A DNA stretch of 64,000 nucleotides. Source: Hansfordia pulvinata. Taxonomy: Eukaryota; Ascomycota; Sordariomycetes; Xylariales. Shown here one piece after another: positions 11,849-25,051 of this stretch. Below the pieces are notes generated by a model, which was given only the letters and a program-made list of their open reading frames with translations, ran no database searches and was not told the DNA's origin. The stretch lies in contig BJKQ01000003.1 of NCBI GenBank assembly GCA_006538405.1, positions 1,550,001-1,614,000 of the forward strand, written 5' to 3'. Every line of letters starts with the position of its first letter. The stretch's first letter is position 1. The position numbers and the translations under genes were made by a program.

Positions 11849-13169
11849 CTGCTATTGGCGGCGGCAGCAGAAGCAGAAGTGTGGATCTCCGCGCCGCAGC
11901 GGCAGCACGATCCGCCGCCGCCGCCGCCGGTCGAGATCTCGATGAAGCCGGGCTGGCACCCAAAGGCGGCGGCCAGGCGCTGGCCCTCGGCCCAGGACAC
12001 CTCGCGGGGTCTGTGCTTTTGCTTTCGCTGTTGTTGTTGTTGTTGTCGTCGTCGGCGGTCCCTCTTCGTCGTGTCTTCATCGTCCCCATTCCCCGCTCCC
12101 TTTTCCTTTTGTTCCCCCCCGGCCGCGTCCTCGTCTTCTTCTTGCCCGCCACCAGCAGGCGACGGGCGGTCATCACCGCAGTCGCAGTCGCAGTCACACA
12201 TAGCACCACCACTGACACCACCACCACCACCGCAATACTCTTCTTCTCCTCCACCGCCACACGGGCCCCGGTAGTTCCCGACGAGCAGAACGGCGTACTC
12301 GGCGGCGCGGCCCCGGGCGGCGGCGGCCTCGCGGGCGACGACCTCGAGGGCGGCGCGGGCGGCCTCGAAGGACGCGCGGCTCGCGGCGTCGTAGACCAGG
12401 GCCGCGCCGTCGGTAACCGCCAGGGCTTGCGCGAGGGTAGTGGTGGTGGTGGTGGTGGTAGTGGTGGAGGGGGAAAGAGGAGGAGGAGAAGAAGAAGGAG
12501 GAGGAGGAGAAGGATGGTCTTTGGTGGCGCGTCTTCTCCTCCCCTCTTTGCCGTCCTGCTCCCCTTCTTCTCGCGGTGGTAGCAGGGGGGACGGATCTTC
12601 GTCGTCGTCGTCGGGCAGCGCCAGAACGCTGGCCAGGCAGACGCGGCCGCCGCCCACGGCCAGGCGGCGGCGAGAGCCCCAGTCGTTGTCGCGGTCCTCG
12701 GGGCTGGGGTGGCGGTGCGGGGGCGGCCTCTCTGGCGGTGGGAGGAGGAGGAAGACGAGGAAGACGAAGAGGTGCTGTGCGGTGTTGCTGGGGGGATAGA
12801 GTGGGGGAGGGTGAGGGGAGGGTGAGGGTGGAGGTGAAAGGGGACGGGGCGTTGCGGAACTGTCAAGTCATGTCATGTCAGTGCTGATTCCTGCGCGGGG
12901 GATGGACGGTGTGAAAAGGGGGGTGGGGGTAAACAAAGCAGATACCAGAAAAAAGAAAACGACGAAAATGAAAAAAGACTCACTCTCGATAAGATGGCCG
13001 ACTTGCCACTCCCTTTGGAACCCAGGAGGAGCAGGCTGATGTTGCCGGCCGGGCGCTGCGTCCGCACGTAGGGGACGGCGGGCTGGACGGCGCCGTCGTT
13101 GCGCACCCACGACAGCAGCGCCTTGAGGTAGCGGGCCTCCTCGTCGGTCCAGACTATGGAGTCGGGCAT
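11462..13169 (-). CDS. Divergent Ras-like small GTPase, frameshifted as sequenced
   Basis: Exon 1 (12984-13169) encodes 62 residues ending in the P-loop GSKGSGKS (residues 50-57), followed by a GTGAGT donor. Exon 2 probably starts at 12774 after a CACAG acceptor; this acceptor is uncertain. Exon 2 carries ALAVTDGAALVYDAASRASF, the AVLLVGNYR segment at the G4 position (no NKxD), REVSWAEGQRLA and FIEIS (G5-like). After SIDQVL the family-typical continuation LGAQVLRLRRQASERR lies in another frame. One base missing from a four-G run (11800-11803 on the plus strand) explains this. Without the correction the frame stops at 11707. The protein is swollen by low-complexity inserts (poly-Thr, poly-Asp, Gly runs, NG repeats, a Lys-rich tail). 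The degenerate G motifs resemble a fungus-specific atypical Ras branch, and the substrate pathway is unknown. Confidence 0.7.
12775..12983 (-). other. Intron 1 of the Ras-like GTPase gene
   Basis: The donor GTGAGT after the P-loop exon is strong. The acceptor is chosen so that phase 0 leads into the frame containing PSPEDRDNDWGSRRRL. An alternative CCCCCCAG acceptor 12 nt upstream on the minus strand gives the wrong frame. Confidence 0.5.
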
Positions 13170-13666
13170 TTTTTTTTAATCTTCTTTCGTTTTCTTTCTC
13201 TCTTCCTTTCTTTCCTTCTTTCTCCTCTCCACTTCTTCTCTAATATCGAGCAGCCTGCGCTCTTCCCGGGATAGATGCTGGTCCCGCTGGATAGGCGTGT
13301 GCCTGTGTGTGGAGAATCATGGAACTTGAATCAGAGTGGAGCGGGCTGTCTCGGAGATATCGCAGTGGTAGCAACGAGAAGAAGAAGAAGAAGAAGAGGA
13401 GCCGGTAGAAGCGAGAGAGGAAGGGAAACCAGGAGGGAGGGCTATATAGCTTGACTGACAAGCCTGTGCGTCTCTCGAATCTTCTCTCTGCCCTCTCACA
13501 GAGAGAGGGAGAAGAGAGAATGAGAGAGAGAGGCGTACACGAGCTGAGCTTGGCTGCTGAAACGCCTGGCTGCGTGCGGCGCCAATGTGGCACTCTGAGA
13601 TCGCTTTCGAGTCGGTGGGGGACTCCTTGTGTGACGTAGCCACTGCCGCGAGAGTCTCGCCGGTGA

Positions 13667-13670
<4 letters not shown>

Positions 13671-13704
<34 letters not shown>
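13671..13704. repeat. (CT)17 microsatellite
   Basis: A perfect CT dinucleotide run lying about 500 bp upstream of the start of the minus-strand Ras-like gene. Confidence 0.95.
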
Positions 13705-13706
<2 letters not shown>

Positions 13707-16700
13707 AGAGTCGCAACCCGGCGACCAGCGACGGCAGCGGCCCCGGAACTGAAATCAGAGAGCTCGGGAGGGACCATTCCACAAGGACCATCTGCCGACA
13801 CGGGACTCGGCAGGTCCAATCTGCGTCCCCCGCCACCGTCTGTCCCGCCCTCGACCGCTCCCGGCGTCCGACAAAGTGGGTTTTTGACGAAGCTGGCTGC
13901 AGAGCAGAAGAGGGGGGGTGACACAGGCCCGGCGCGACGGATGCGCTGCGAACGGCGCCCCGTGTCTCGCATCCTTGTGGACGGGGGCAGACCAGACGTG
14001 GCGGCGACCCGGATCAGGAGAGGGCGAGCGTCCCTTTCCCTCGTCTTACACACACTCCTACAGAGCTTCTTCTGTGTCGTTGTTGGCGGCTGGACGGGAA
14101 TGGCCGGCACTGGGACCTCACGCACGACGCACGTAATCACACCAGACACCAGACGATGTCAAGGCAGTATACCCGTACAATCCCCCAATTCATTCATCTC
14201 TAATCTGTACCGTGCGCGGTAAAGGGACATGGGGCGAGGCTCTGCCACTGCGAGATGGCCACGACCTCGTCCCCCGAACTGCCATGGCGAGATACCTCCC
14301 CAAGGCCAAATGTCTCTCGGGCCCGGCAGTGTTGTTGGACGAGGCAGCCGGGCTGCTCTGGGGCCCCTCGGGCGGATCGTGTCTCGGACAATGTGCCGTT
14401 CCCACCAGGAATCTGTCTGACCGGGGGGCGGCCGCAAACATCCTCCAGAGGTACTCGTAGTAAGAGTGGTGACCTCACCACCGCCCTGTATCAGACGGGC
14501 GCGAAGCCCAATGCCATGTGATGCGAACCCAAGCGTCGCACGCCTCCCCCCCCTCTCGGTGGTGAGTGGAGGTGCACTCAAGGCTGTTTTCAGGGGTCTC
14601 GCCTCGCCTCGTCTCGTCTCCCACCAAAGGGCCGCCACGCACCCGCACAGCTTCAACTGACACCACCTGGGCGAGCGTGGCCCTTTCTTGTCCAAGAGCC
14701 AAGCAGCAGCGGTGCAAGGACGGAGAGACAAACGCTGCCCCCCTGCAGAATGCCACTCTCATCGCGGGTATCGATTCGGTAGCCCCCCCCGGGCTTGAGA
14801 TACTGGATGCTATAAACCCAGGCAGGCTTTACTGGGCGGTCGCGCAAGACCTAACCGGGCGAGGACCCAGGCTGACTCGCAAATAGCCTGCTCGCGATGA
14901 GGAACACATCTTCCTGGCTAGGAGGACTGGGCTGGCTGGCTGGCTGGCTGGCTGGCTGTCTGCGCCCCCATTGTCTCCCCTGCCCGTCGTCTGATGGAAA
15001 GATACGGCCCCACGATACGACTCGGGGGCTTCCGAGTTTACCGCCGCGAGTCACCCAAGCGCGTACCTAATTTGCCTGAAACACGGGCGTGCGATCACGA
15101 ATCGCGCTACGTCTATATACTCCCCGACGCAGCGGACGATCCGCGACAAAACGGTGACGGCCCGGCGGTCACATGACTTCCCGACGCTACCGGTGGCCGC
15201 TAAGTTGGCCTCGAGAATGTGATGGGAAGAGTCGCCCGCCCATCCCTTAACCCCCGGGCTACCTAGCTTATTACCCATAGGCTCCGTGGACGACCGGCCG
15301 GCATCTGCCGCCGCGCAGGATGGGGCAACCGCCGGGAGGAGAGGTGGACTTGCAATGGGAACGGGCGTGCGGACCTACGAGAGGGCACTTGGCGTACTGC
15401 TGTTCGAAGTCGCGGCCAGACCCCATAGTGAAAAGAGACCAGCCTCGTATTCAGCAGATGATGGAACGGGGGGGAGGAAGGTCGCCTTGCCCCGGGAGCT
15501 GATCCACATAAAGATGCCGCTGTATCCATCCAGTGTTTGATTGCCTGGCAGAATACTGCGGAATCATCGACAGCCTTGCTTCAGGGATGCCAGCACAGCC
15601 ACCGCAAGCGGGGCACAACGGAACGGGGGAGCGGGCAGATCTTGCTACGATCCACCAGGCGCGCGCGCCAAACAAAGGGGGGAGAGCCCACTGTTCTCTT
15701 GTCCTCTTGCCGGTAGTTGATTCCACGAGTTAAGGGCTAATAATAAGGCTATCCGTACCTGAACTGATGAGTGCAGGTGCAGGGTCAGCCTGGCTGTCTG
15801 CCTCGGCCTTGCAATTTCCAGGCCGCTGCTGCCAGTCCCGGACGGCGGGAGCGGGATGACAGAGCAGCCTCGAGACCTTTTTTTTTCTTTTCTGGCTTTC
15901 AAGATTGCCTGGAAATGAAGCACGGGGGGCGGAGGCCAGCAACTGCTCCGGGACCGAGGCCGAGGCCGCAAGTGCTCGTAGAATCCGCATCCGCATGAAC
16001 CGGTCCCCGTCGTGCTGGCGGGCGAGTCGCCCGCCCGGCCCTTCTCCGCCCGCCCGCTCGGAGAACACGGCACCTACCGGGTGCTCGTGCCCGGTTGACC
16101 CGGACGGTGGGCGGCGTCCACCGCCCGGGGCGTCACCTTCCGACTGGCATTCCCGTGCCGTGGCAACGAAATAGAGGGCCATTCAACGAGCCTTGATTCA
16201 GGTACTCGTGCTTTGGTTGCCCTGGTCGCCGCCCGTGGAATGCCGGCCCGCATCCCCCCCCCTCCCTCACCCCTCAGTGTCGCCCGCCCACTGTTGATGC
16301 CCGGCCGACTACGTACATGCCATCGTGCCCGCCCTTCCTGTCGCGGTCGGAGTCTCTCGGGCTTTGCGCGCCTAAAATCCGAACTGCGCGGGGCCCGAAA
16401 AGGGGGGGGCGGGCGTGTTCGAGTAAAGGGAAAGACACGGAGTGACTATCGTTAGGTAAGTAACGGAGACGAGCAATGGCACGTGACACCAAGGGGACAG
16501 CAGAGAGGGCAGGAAGGACCACCGACAAGCCAATGATGCGGTAGATGCATAAGCAGGAGAAGACGCCCTAGTCATCTTTGTCAGGCAGCGCGAGAGAGGA
16601 AAAGATAGAGAGAGATAGAGAGAGAGAGCCAGTTCGGGATATCTCTCAACGGGGCCGCCGCCTGATTCCCTTTGGTATCGGGGCTTATCTCCATGCGGCA

Positions 16701-16758
16701 TAGTCGCAAGATTCGGGTTCCGTCATCTCACGAGGGAAATATCGTGGCCACGAGTACG

Positions 16759-17277
16759 TACGAGTACCTACGTACGAGTACAATAAATGGCTGCCGAGCG
16801 CATCCGCCTTGCATCTGCATCTGCAGGTAGGAGTAGACAGACCAGATAATCTGAAGTTGCTCGTAGTAGCATGATTCAGAAACAACAGGAAACGAATGCT
16901 GATGGAAAAGCATATCTAATGGGTATGCGAGTATCACGTATCAGAATGACTACCCCCATTCTTCGTCCTCCCGACAAGTCAAATCCGTACTTGAGTAGGT
17001 GAGCAGTACATACGAGACACGGCAGTAATAATAATAGGAGGAGGGCCGGAAAAAAAAAAGGAGCATCGGATCGATGGATTGCGCCAGAGGCGCGGTGAGA
17101 AAGGCGGCAGACGCCTTCCGGAGATAGCAGCGCCCGTTTTTGCCCGAGAGCCCGGGCGCGCACGCGGCGGCCGAACGACTGCCATTGGACGCTGGCCTCA
17201 GCTACGAGTACCTAACCTAACCTACCACCTAGGTGCTCGTACTGCCACAGGGGTACCTTCCATGCCGAGTACTCGTA
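16759..17277. promoter_or_regulatory. TACGAGTA motif cluster upstream of the phosphate carrier
   Basis: Exact copies start at 16759, 16773, 17203 and 17270, all within 710 bp upstream of the carrier ATG. The first two are 14 bp apart. Directly between the last two lies a run of CCTAACCTAACCTACC followed by ACCTAGGT. This is the motif cluster most obviously placed in a promoter, but any regulatory role is inference. Confidence 0.5.
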
Positions 17278-17466
17278 GTCAGATCCATCTCAATCTCTTT
17301 CGCGGCCCTCACGGAACCAGCCACCACCCACCTCTCACCACCACAAACCAAACAACACCAACAACCAGCCAGCTCTCCCGCGGCTTTCCCCCCCTCCTCT
17401 ACTCCCTCTCCCCTCAGCCTCCTTTGTGTGTGTGTGATTCCTGTCCGTCCCGCGCCTACCGTCACA

Positions 17467-18949
17467 ATGGCCGCCGCCGCTCCCATCGTCAAGAAGAACC
17501 CCGAGGGTCTCGACCTCTACGCCCGCTTCGCCTTTGCTGGTGCCGTCGGCTGCTCCGTCACCCACGGCTCTTTCACCCCCGTCGATGTGTATGTGGTCCC
17601 GATTCTCAGCTCCCTACCTAAGCAACACCCTCCCGTTCCTCCACTGCTAGTCCCTCCGCCTCTCCCTCGACACCCGATCCCAGACTTCTTCTGCGTTGCC
17701 CACTCCCCGTCAGCCCGGAAGCCCCACCGGTCCGGCCCGGCCGGGGGTCGCGATGCAGCCGTTCCCCCCCGGGCCGGCTTGCGCAACGCGACGCCCGTGG
17801 AGGACCGGCGAAGCAATGGGCACCAGGCGCCGAGAGCAATGGCCGACAACGAGGACGAACATCTGCTGACCAACCACCCTCCCCACCCGCAGCGTCAAGA
17901 CGCGCATGCAGCTCGACCCCCTCAAGTACAACAAGGGCATGATCGGTAGCTTCCGCCAGGTGATCCAGACCGAGGGCGCCGGCGCCCTGCTGACCGGCGC
18001 CGGCCCGACCTTCGCCGGCTACTTCCTCCAGGGCGCCTTCAAGTTCGGCGGCTACGAGTTCTTCAAGAAGCAGTCCATCGATGCCCTCGGCATCGACAAG
18101 GCTCGCGAGTGGCGCGGCACCGTCTACTCCGTCTCCGCCGCCAGCGCCGAGTTCTTCGCCTCCATCGCCCTCTGCCCCCTCGAGGCTACCCGCATCCGCC
18201 TCGTCTCCACCCCCGGCTTCGCCAACGGTCTCGTCGGCGGCTTCGGCAAGATCCTGAAGAACGAGGGTGTCGGCGCCTTCTACAGCGGCTTCGGCCCCAT
18301 TCTCTTCAAGCAGTGCGTCTTCCTGAAAGAACCCTCTCCCTCCCACATTGACCGTGCCCATGGTGTCGTGTCGGCCAATGCCGAACCCTGGGCGCGAGAC
18401 TGCGCGCTCGGCTGAGACTGACCTTTGAACATTAAAGGATCCCTTACACCGTCACCAAGTTCGCCGCCTTCGAGAAGATCTCCGAGATCATCTTCTCCCA
18501 GTTCGACAAGAAGAACATGTCTGGTGGTGCCCAGACCACTGTCAACCTTGGCTCCGGTCTGCTCGCCGGTTTCGCCGCCGCCATCGTCTCGCAGCCCGCC
18601 GACACTATGCTGTCCAAGATCAACAAGTCCCAGGGCCTGCCCGGTGAGAGCACCGTCTCGCGCCTCTTCAAGATTGCCGGCGAGCTCGGTATCCGCGGCT
18701 CCTTCGCTGGCCTGCCTACCCGTCTGTTCATGATCGGTGGCCTGACTGCCGGCCAGTTCGCCCTCTACGGCGACATCAAGAAGTTCCTGGGTGAGTACCG
18801 ACGTCTCCTGACCTACCCTTCCCTCTTTTGACTCGACAATGGTCCTTTGACTCGACAATGGGGCCCATTTGCCTCTCCAAAGCCACTCACAATTTGTGCT
18901 AACCTGCAACCTAACAGGCGCCACCGGCGGTGTCGAGATTGCCAAATAA
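17467..18949 (+). CDS. MIR1: Mitochondrial phosphate carrier (MIR1/PiC type)
   Basis: Four exons (17467-17588, 17893-18312, 18438-18790, 18918-18949) encode 308 residues, the normal size for the mitochondrial carrier family. The protein imports phosphate (with H+ or in exchange for OH-) across the inner mitochondrial membrane for ATP synthesis. Three tandem carrier repeats are visible by their signatures: PVDVVKTRMQ (split by intron 1), PLEATRIR and [10 protein letters not shown]. Family-specific stretches include [12 protein letters not shown] and [17 protein letters not shown]. All four junctions keep phase, and the last intron leaves only a 32-nt final exon encoding the C-terminus. Intron 1 (304 nt) stays open in one frame and could be mistaken for coding sequence. 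Confidence 0.97.
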
Positions 18950-19818
18950 ATGTAACCACCCTTGTAGTGGCCAGCCGTGCTATTGTATACCGAATGGCCA
19001 AGGTTCGATTTCTTTTGACATGTAGAGAGAGCGTGCCGTGTTATAGACGACAGATCCTAGGTCTTGGCTTCCCTTTGTTTCATTGTTACGACGACTTTTA
19101 TACCACGGTTCGGATCGCGACTCGAGCGGGGTCGCCATGGGCCAGCATAGACAGCTATAGCCAAACACGTTCAAGAAGTAAGGGGCCGCGAAGGCTGTGG
19201 TGCTCTCCCAGTGCTAGTCGCTGTGTCGGCAGTGACTTGTAGACTTTGTCCATGATCTCGCAAAGCGTATCCAATGGCGGAGGTACTGGAATGCCTGAGA
19301 GAGTCGGCCAGACAGGACAGGCCGAAACCTGCGCAGTCGGCTCAGTGCACCGCGTGATAGAGCCGAGAGCTCAAGATCGATATTGATGACAGAGCAAGTC
19401 ACACGGGACGAAACAGAGGTCATGGTAAGCGGAGACTCTCCGAAGTATTCCCTTGGCGCGCCGAGGCGCTCATTGGATGGGTCCCGCCGGTGCAGACAGA
19501 GGCTGTGTGGACGATGCAAGGGCATTGTTGATGCCCCCTTGGAATGCCAACAGCGGCAGTGGCTAGCGAGGGCAACAGGAGAGATTGCTCGTCGCTTCCA
19601 AACACTCCGACTTGTAGCCGCGCTTGTCATTTCGAGCCCAAGGCAGACAGTCGGTTCGAACGCACCCTCCCCCAAAGAGACTGGTGGGGTCAGCGATATG
19701 GAATCTCGGCAATGATCCATTTTCCTGGCATCGCGCGCGTGGTTCCGGCCCTGTGACGAGTCTCCTTTCTGCCCACTCATGAGGGAATATCGTGAATACG
19801 AGCAGGAGAGGGCGAACT

Positions 19819-19838
19819 GGGGGGGGGGGGGGGGGGGG
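19819..19838. repeat. G20 homopolymer
   Basis: Uninterrupted run of 20 G in intergenic DNA. It is one of six G/C runs of 18-22 nt in the window. Confidence 0.95.
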
Positions 19839-19921
19839 CAGGCGCCCGCAGGGCGGCATGCGCCAGAAAGTCCACCGGGAGACGCGTATGCCTACTCCCG
19901 TCGTGGGCGATGCGCAGTAGG

Positions 19922-22900
19922 TACGAGTAGTCTGTCGTGCTCCTTGGTGTAACAAGGCGGCGAAAAGGGAACAGCCGTACGAGATCTGCAGGCGCCGTGC
20001 GGCCGCGTACGGTAGCTATCCGAGGTACAAAGTGGTGGTGTACGGCTGGCATGCCATCCAGAATCGCGGCAGGGCGGCCGCGCTCTGTGCTGAGGCCGCA
20101 TGAGGACCACAAGCAGCTGATCTGCAGACACTGTCGTGACTGTTGAGCATGCTCGGCGCGCAAGGCGACGAGCGAGGAACATCTGACAGTGGAAGATGCG
20201 CCCGGGACTCGAGGGCGGGGCCCGTCCGTCAGTCTTCCAGAAAAGTCCGTGAACAGTCGTGACAGTCCACACTGGCGACTGGTGGATGGGTGGACGCAAG
20301 GAAGAGAGGCGGGAAAGGGGGCACCGGGTGGGGGGTGCCAGACACCGCCAGTCCAATCGACAAGCAGCGAACAGCGATGCGGTGCGACGCGATACTCGCA
20401 GCCCCCGGAAGCTCAGGTTGTGGGAGCCGTCGTACGAGTACGCGTCGACGGTGGATGGCCATACCTGCCGGCCTGCGAGGCGTACCTGTTACCAGCTACC
20501 CAGCTACCAGGCAGCACGCAAGAGCCAGCCTTGAGATTGGGAACTGGGCGGGACCTGGGCCTGAGTGTGGCAGTGCAAGCCCCAGGGTAATTTGCTGGCC
20601 GTGTGGACGCGATGGGGAAGACAGTTGGACCCGGTATTTTGATTTGGATGCGCGACGATCGCCGCTGACAGCCAAAATAAAACCTATTAATCAAGTGGCG
20701 GCAACGCAGGCAGAGATGCGTGCAGATGGCCAGGGCACTCAACGGGCATGCCGTCATATCCAGAAGTGTACCCGCTTCAAGGCGTGCGAGACGTGTCCGA
20801 GCTGGGAGTGGGCAGCAACGGCTGATCGTGAGCCCAGTCGGCCGGCCTCTGCGACAGACGACGTCGTGGAAGTACTCGCACTTGAGACCCGGCGCGTTTC
20901 GCTCACTGCCGGCAGCGCTGTTGGAACCGTGAATGGAACTGGCTGCAGTTGATTGGGACCATCATTGTCTGCCGGAGTCCGTAGTTTCCGACTGCACGCA
21001 ACCGAGCTCTCGATTTTGCGAAAGAAGCCCTGGTTGGGGCGTAAGGATGTTGTCCTCTCAGAAGGTTGAAGCGGCCATCAAGAACCGGGTGGGATTTATC
21101 CGACCCAGACAGGCGAGCTACATGTACATTCTTCAAACGCCCAAGTCGTCTATTCTCTTGCCAGTCATGGCAAGGGGGCCTGACGAATTCCTATGCGGAA
21201 TCGTTTGGGATTGTCCGTACTGCGTTGGTAAGCTCTAACAGGCGTGCGTGGTGAATATTCGTGCTCGAGGCGGGCGGGCAGCGGGAAGGATTGCTGGCCA
21301 GGCCGGATTCCGGCGAGCAGAGATCCATATCCGTAGATCCATCAAGGGCTGCGCCATCCTCGGTGCCCGGGTGCCAGGGTGCCAAGCATTCGTACTGTAG
21401 CTCTGTTCAATTGTGCCCAGGCGGGTGTGCCATGTGTGCGCGGTGCTGCTCTGAGCGACACATAACCGGTGACCCCACATTGCGACATGCAACCGTCCCA
21501 GCAAATCCCGTCCGTCAGACACACACACATGCTCTGTGCGTGTCTGTGTCTGGTCATGAGGTGAAGGCCTCTCTCTGCTGCGTTGTGCGTCCTTTCATTG
21601 GTCGTGGTGGAGCAGTAGCAGCAGCAGCAGCAGCAACATCGGCTTCCACCGCAGCTCCGTACTCGTACGGAGTAGAGGTCACACACCCTGGGCGCGCCCA
21701 AGTGGAAGTGCTCGTGTCAGCGCCTATTCATGTCTTTGTCTCGGATCAATACGATAGTCGCTGTCGTGATCGGGCAGGGCTGGACTGGATGTGCCGGAGT
21801 TCCGCTGGTCCGTATAACCTGCCAGCGCGGCCGCGCTGCCGGCATCCCTGCGTGCGTCTCGTAGCCGACCCTTAAAGTATTCGTACAATGACCAGATGGA
21901 TGCTCGTGCCGGAGGTCGGTCTCTGGCGGACGTTGTGGTTGTGGTGTGCTGGTCCGTGGCTGGCTGGCCGGCCGCTGGGGAAGACGAGGCCGAGGTCGTC
22001 TGGGCCGTCGTAGCGCCAGACCAAGACGCTACGCCAGGTGGACTTGCAAGAGACCGTATTGGGCAGGCAGCAGCGCTGATGGCGCCCAAGAAAGCCGTTG
22101 GCTGGGGCTGTCCAGCCACGAGGCTGCGAGCGGTGGCCGGTAGAATCCCATTACGAGGTGCCATGGAGTTGGAGAGGGCCCAGCCCACAGTCGCCTGTCC
22201 TGCCCTGTCTGTTTTGGTCGATGGTGTCTGGGCGGGTGTCCTCGTGCGAATGCAGGCATACTCGTCTGGTACGAGCACTCTTCTTCGTGGTGTGGTGGAG
22301 GGCACGAGGCAGCCCGGCTCCCAAGGTGCAGCCGGGGATGGGCGGCACTCATCAGAGGGATCCGATGGCATCCTCATCAGGGGCAGTTGGGCCCATTGGG
22401 CAAGAAAAACCTTAAAAAGGCGGCGGGCGGCTGGCAAGGCGAAGGAGTATCGTGTACAAACCACTGGCAGCCAGCAGACGCCTTTTCAGACGTACATGTA
22501 GACGAGACAGTCGAGAGCCTGGAGGACGGGAGGCACGGGGGCGAGCAACGCGCAACGCAAACCCCCGCCGAGGGCTCAGCATTTAGTCAGGGGCTTGCCG
22601 GGCCCCTCGAGGGCGCTAATCCCGCCTTGGGGGCCTGAGGGGCCACGCCATGAAGCCGCCGGGGGTCCATCAGCCGGTTTAGCGCCAGACCAGCCCGTCT
22701 GCGAGAGGTACGCGTGTCCTGGTCGGGCTAGCCGTGGGGATACGAAGCGCCGCCGCCCAGTCTCGAGCGAGTAAATGGTAAATGTAGCAGTACTCGTGCG
22801 AGCCCTCGTCCTCTCCAGGTCTTTGCCGCCCACGTCCGCCCTGGACAAAGGGCTCAGTGAGGCCTGGATCGCCGCTGGCTGCACAATTCAAGTGTCATAC

Positions 22901-23787
22901 GACACCATTTTCTCATCGACTTGTCCATTACCCTGATCTGATGGCATGGTGACGGGCGGGCGCCCGCACTGTGACCAACAGAAATCAAGATTCTACCCTC
23001 ATGGCTTGCGGCCGGCTGCTCGCTGCCCAGCCGAGAGACAGTCAATCACTTCAACATACATGATCGAGTCAGGCGGGTGCCTCCGTGGTCGTCAAGGCTC
23101 ATGTATGTCTATTAGGTACCTCCCTCTCGCGGGTGCACGGCGCAGAACCGCGGCCCGGCACCAAGAAGCGATAAGATTGCCCTCGCAAGGGGCCTTCGCC
23201 TTGGCCAACAAAGATGAAGAACGAGCGCCACTTTCCAGCCCAGAGAGGGCGACCACGGCAAAGTCGGGCCAGTCACCCAGTGTACTCATACCTACTCGCA
23301 CGAGGGGCCGAAGCCATATAGGATGTACAACTTCGTAATGCACTGCCCAACATCACACCATTGAACCAGTACAGATACAAGGGATGGATGGAGTATACTC
23401 GTATCCATGAGGCGTCCACACCTAAGGTATAGCGCATCCCTGCTTGCCCAGCACGTACGAGTACACGTTACATAATTCGGAGTCTGACGAACGACTATTT
23501 CCCATGCTAAGACACTGCCTATGATCTCGTACAGCTACCACCCTTAAGTACGAGTACGGCTCTTCTGGACCCTCCGTATTTGATCTCTCGACCACTCCAC
23601 CCATTGATTCCATCCGCCATCCACCAGCCTAACCACAAGGGACCGGCCTGCCACACGCTCACACCACCGCCCAGAAGGACTCATACCTACGAACAGTGGA
23701 TGAGGTGGAGGAAGAGGTACGGGTACCACGATGTTGTCCCTCAAGATCCTGCCCGACGGCATTTATGAACGCGACGGCATACTCGTA
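19922..23787. repeat. Dispersed TACGAGTA/TACTCGTA motifs (seven copies)
   Basis: Exact copies start at 19922, 20433, 21660, 23396, 23456, 23549 and 23780, in both orientations, entirely in gene-free DNA. Flanks are not shared beyond a frequent extra G or C on either side, so they are not copies of one longer repeat. Confidence 0.7.
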
Positions 23788-25045
23788 GACATGCGGCGAG
23801 AACACAATGCAGCGGGTTGCTTGAGAGCACAGAATATTGTACACGGCTCTTTCTTGAACTTGCCATCCAACTGTACCAGTCGGCGGCGTTGACAAGGCAG
23901 AAGACCCCCTTTTACAGATACAATGGTCATAGCCAAGATGCTGGCTCCTGGCCATGGGCCCGATGGCGACCAGGAGATCGCATCCTGCCTCCACCCTTTG
24001 ACGAGTGCGAGTACATCACTGTCCGCGGCTGGGGAGGTACCGGAGCGTCACTTTGACGCCGCGAGCGGGTCGCGGCAGGGACCTGTCCTGGGGCCTCCCA
24101 CCGCGTACCTCTTTTAACCACCCACTGCCCGTCTCTTTCCCTGCATCCAATACATGCCGACGCATCTACATCTGAGGTACGCGGATCGCGTGGTAACCCC
24201 CCAGAGTAACGTGTGCTCTGTGTTTAGGGAAGGTACACGGCCTAGCACGCGCTCTTAGGTGCTGCGCACGAGCCACCCTAGACAGACGGTCGGCAGAGCG
24301 CTCCTTCGCACGCGCAAGACGTCCGGGTCCTTGTCCTCGTACCTGTACTCCGTGCTCACGACGTGGGACTTGGCGCCGTCCCCCGTTGACGCCCCGTACT
24401 GCTTGTCCCTGGCCTTCCCCAACTCCAGCCCAGTCCGGCCAGGTCAGGTCCAGTCGTTCTTCATCCACCTCCTTCACGCTCGCTCCTCCGTCGGTCGCTT
24501 CCCATCTCCCCCCTTCCACTCCTCACCACCTCTGCCGTCGACAGACAGACTGCCTGCAACCCGCCCCTCCAACGCAGCAGATGCAGCGGCCTCTTCCGTG
24601 AACGGGCTGCAACTCTGTATCCTCCACTGTCCTCGACTTCTTCTCTTCTCCGGCTCTTCTTTTCACCTCCTTTTCTTGGTTGATTGATTGATTCACCCGA
24701 CGACTCGCGCCTCGCCCGCCTCTTAATTCCGCGCTACGCCACTGCTGCCCGGACAACTCGATCGAGTTCCTGCCGCCGCCCGCCCGCCACATAGTCGAGC
24801 GTTCATCGCACCAGATCTCGACTTCATCACCGTGTCGTTTCCCTCGGCAACGCACCGCATTCCGCGCCCCGGACCTCTCCATCGTTGGTCTAATCAACAT
24901 CAGTAGCCCCGGCTTCTTGTCACTCATTCTCGAAACCACACTCAACCATCAGGCTCCGCCAGCCGTTCCATTCACTCACCCATTCCAACTCGCTCGCTTC
25001 ATCAAGCTTGCAGTCCGTCGCTCAATCAATCACGCGCGCTCGCGA

Positions 25046-25051
25046 TATAAA
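25046..25051 (+). promoter_or_regulatory. TATA-box candidate of the FLC-like gene
   Basis: TATAAA lies 238 bp upstream of the ATG, followed by a pyrimidine-rich leader typical of fungal promoters. Confidence 0.4.

Larger units (their letters stand above)
13170..17466. other. Gene-free stretch with simple repeats
   Basis: 4.3 kb between the divergent Ras-like and phosphate-carrier genes. It holds a (CT)17 tract, a GGCT repeat near 14933-14957, and four TACGAGTA-type motifs close to the carrier promoter. The several open frames (for example minus 13496-14149) have no coding character. Confidence 0.5.

Noticed and set aside
12420..12600. An intron in place of the poly-Thr/Asp insert of the Ras-like gene
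   Set aside because: No acceptable GT donor or AG acceptor pair in phase; the insert stays open in the coding frame.
13496..14149. 217-residue minus-strand frame
   Set aside because: Runs through the (CT)17 tract and has no protein-like features.
21724..22501. Overlapping 200-250-residue frames on both strands
   Set aside because: They exclude each other, neither has a family signature, and the segment contains non-coding motif copies nearby.
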